A DNA stretch of 64,000 nt from Desmodesmus armatus (lineage: Eukaryota; Chlorophyta; Chlorophyceae; Sphaeropleales; Scenedesmaceae): the NCBI GenBank assembly GCA_007449985.2, contig VIIQ02000559.1, positions 464,501 to 528,500 of the forward strand, in the 5' to 3' direction. A program made the position numbers and the translations under genes. The notes beneath the pieces were generated by a model. The model did not search any database. It was not told the DNA's origin and saw nothing but the letters and a program-made list of their open reading frames with translations. How positions within the stretch are numbered: the first letter of the stretch is position 1; every line of letters begins with the position of its first letter. Positions 62,401 through 64,000 of this stretch are shown one piece after another.

Positions 62401-64000
62401 GTGTAGGTGTCTATCAAGGCCAGGAGGCTCACCTTCAGGCTGCCGTCTGTGCTGCCTGATGCAATGCAGGTGCCATCTGGGTGGAACAGCACGGTGTTGA
62501 CACCACCCCCGTGGCCCTCATATGAGCGGATCACCTTGCGGCTGGACAGGTCCCACACCTGTGAGCGAGGCAGCAACAGCAGCAGTGCATGTGACAGTGT
62601 GGCCTTGTCGTCAATCGCACATGCCATGGTTGGCATCATGTGAAGCGTGCATTTACGTGTGTGCGATGTATGCATGAGGCAGTGGTTTGGGCGGGCACTG
62701 CAGCGAAGGCCTTGGGCGGAGTGCACTGCAGCAGCAGCTTTGCAGTTGTCAGGTACAGAGCAAGACAGGTTGTTTGACTTCCAGAGTCCCAGCTGCAGAA
62801 ATACTGATGTTGCACGGCTTTCCTACAGCACGGCTGGCTGCTGTTCCTACTGCCGTTGAGGCGCAGGCGCTGTCCTAGATGCTCCTGAACAGAACAGCTG
62901 CCGTGGCCACGATGCTGCATGCTAAGCATGCAGACAGACTGAGGTTGTGCTAGTGCAGCAAGTGCTCGCTTGGACCTTGCCCGTTTGTTCCCGCCTGCTT
63001 GACTGACAATATGTCTAGCGGCCCATCCGCCCCGCTGCTGCCCGCCCGCCCCGCTGCTGCCCGTGCCTGCTTTGCTTCCCTGCCGGCCGGCATGTCCGCC
63101 CGCCACCTTCCCTGCCTGTCGCCCTCCCCCAATTCGGCTGCACTGCTGCTGGTCGGCCTAGATGCGTGTCTTCATGCTGCCTGCCATGCCGCCCTGCCCC
63201 TACGCCTGTGTCCCTGCATGCCTGTACCTCCATGCTGCACACCGCCTGTCCTTCCTGCCTGCACAGCGCCTCCCTCTATGCCTGCGCACCTTGACTGTCC
63301 TGTCATCGCTGCCAGTCACGGCCAGGCGCCCGTCAGGGCTGATCTGTGCTGAGCGCACCCAGTTGGTGTGACCACTGAGGGTGAACAGGAAGTGCTGGCT
63401 TGGCAGGGACCAGACCTACATACAGCATGCAGGCAACCGCAAGGCGGTTCTTGAGTTGATTCTGCAGGCTGTATCGGTGCGGCCAGTGCTTCAACACATA
63501 CAGGATAGATACGTGTCAGAGTGCAACATGCAATCGGGGTGAGGTGGCACGCAGATGACCTACAAGGCAGCATGGCATTCGATGCACAAGCACCACTGGT
63601 ACGTTCCCTGAAAAGTGCACCGCACCTTTGCTGTTTTGTCATCGGAGGCTGTGATAAGGCTGCTGCCGTCCTGTGAGAAGTTGACGCACCGCACTGTGCC
63701 TGTGTGGGCCTTCAGGATGGTGGAGCGTCCCTCCCTGCAGGAAGCAAGGCACAGCATAGCACAGCCCAGCATATAACAGAGCATGTGTCGTGCAGGGTGC
63801 TTGCTTTGTGCTGGAATGTGGGTGGCCTTGTGTGCAGGCTTTGTGGTCTGCTCGAGGAGCAGTTGTCCCCATGAATAATCCAGTTCAGCGCTGGCGTGCA
63901 CCCAAAACCAATTCACCCTGCTCATGTGAGGTCAGTCAACACAGCTCTTGCACTGAGCGTTGCGTGCTAGTGTGCAGGTTCGAATACAGCTTCCCGAGTT
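59256..64000 (-). CDS. POC1: POC1-like WD40 centriole/basal-body protein (5' end beyond window)
   Basis: Visible exons: 63734-63626, 63415-63290, 62558-62433, 61398-61273 and 59990-59256 (stop). All join in phase 0, and three of the five are exactly 126 nt, one WD blade each. WD signatures: [95 protein letters not shown] and [28 protein letters not shown] low-complexity linker leads to a short C-terminal coiled coil ([25 protein letters not shown]). That seven-blade-plus-coiled-coil layout is characteristic of POC1, which stabilises centriole and basal-body triplets. The first one or two blades and the start lie right of 64000. Other WD40 families are possible, but the terminal coiled coil favours POC1. 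Confidence 0.82.
60060..60200 (-). repeat. Decoy copy of the last POC1 exon acceptor plus G-run
   Basis: A G tract at 60121-60138 is followed by a near copy (60138-60195) of the acceptor and first bases of the last exon (real acceptor at 59991; CTGCAG then GTCTGGGA). Short GACCTGCAGTGAGCAGGGTGTG units lie between. Confidence 0.75.
60636..61110 (-). repeat. Three decoy copies of a WD exon 3' end with donors
   Basis: The end of exon 61398-61273 (reading [15 protein letters not shown] then GTG) is repeated downstream with ends near 61017, 60826 and 60644. The first copy keeps the longest exon match and an AAG|GTGCGG donor. The others are shorter but also keep a GGTG at the junction. They lie in the intron before the last exon. 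Confidence 0.85.
61378..61970 (-). repeat. Minisatellite of six acceptor-plus-exon-start units (five decoys)
   Basis: Units of about 105-120 bp each contain, on the minus strand, CAGCTGTGGGACC..CGCTCCAA.GCGCT, the acceptor and first codons (LWDLRSNAL) of the WD exon at 61398. The copies lie at about 61378, 61483, 61592, 61707, 61817 and 61937; the first is the real exon. Most decoys have an intact polypyrimidine tract, AG and in-frame first codons, so they could compete for splicing. Confidence 0.9.

Noticed and set aside
63965..64000. GGTTCGAA word suggesting a tRNA T-arm
   Set aside because: No matching acceptor stem, D-arm or anticodon arm could be built around it.

Overview
This is intron-rich nuclear DNA, most likely from a chlorophycean green alga. 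That placement is inferred from family resemblance; no search was run. The evidence is dense short-intron genes with GT..AG boundaries and phase-consistent exons, very long CAG/GCT-driven poly-Gln, poly-Ala and poly-Ser tracts, an OPR/RAP-type organelle RNA protein, a receptor-like TKL kinase, a POC1-type centriole protein and a chlorophyte-type LINE fragment. I see no prokaryotic operons, CRISPR arrays or convincing tRNAs.

Layout. (1) 1-11162, minus: a giant multi-exon gene (copy A) whose 3' end lies beyond base 1. (2) 11466-15223, plus: a three-exon RAP-domain protein, divergent from copy A across about 300 bp. (3) 16483-17894, minus: an F-box/leucine-rich-repeat gene broken by two frame changes and an in-frame TGA. 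(4) 20677-29411, minus: a transmembrane TKL protein kinase of at least 16 exons, with a tandem second copy of its signal-peptide exon at 29901-30147. (5) 30643-49494, plus: copy B of the giant gene, reconstructed here as 16 exons ending in a MYND zinc finger, with a 5'-truncated LINE in one intron. (6) 51708-54493, minus: a small secreted protein of unknown function. (7) 55388-57742, plus: a type II membrane glycosyltransferase with a DXD motif. (8) 59256 to beyond 64000, minus: a POC1-like WD40 protein whose 5' exons lie outside the window.

Copies A and B are inverted paralogues that can be followed exon by exon over at least 14 exons, with the OPR/RAP gene, the broken F-box gene and the kinase between them. 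They differ by at least one intron, and each has apparent single-base frame changes. Those changes, with the ones in the F-box gene, could be real decay or uncorrected assembly indels.

The most unusual pattern is that the edges of exons (the splice site plus the adjoining exon bases) have been tandemly duplicated again and again in unrelated genes. Copy A has four tandem copies of the tail of exon 3, three of them usable as symmetric 90-93 nt exons. In the POC1 gene one WD exon is flanked on one side by five decoy acceptors and on the other by three decoy donors. Weaker versions occur in copy B (introns 3 and 11), in the kinase activation-loop exon and in the secreted-protein gene. A 46-bp-stem hairpin also sits in an intron of the secreted-protein gene. 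I propose these junction-bearing minisatellites as the feature most worth follow-up.
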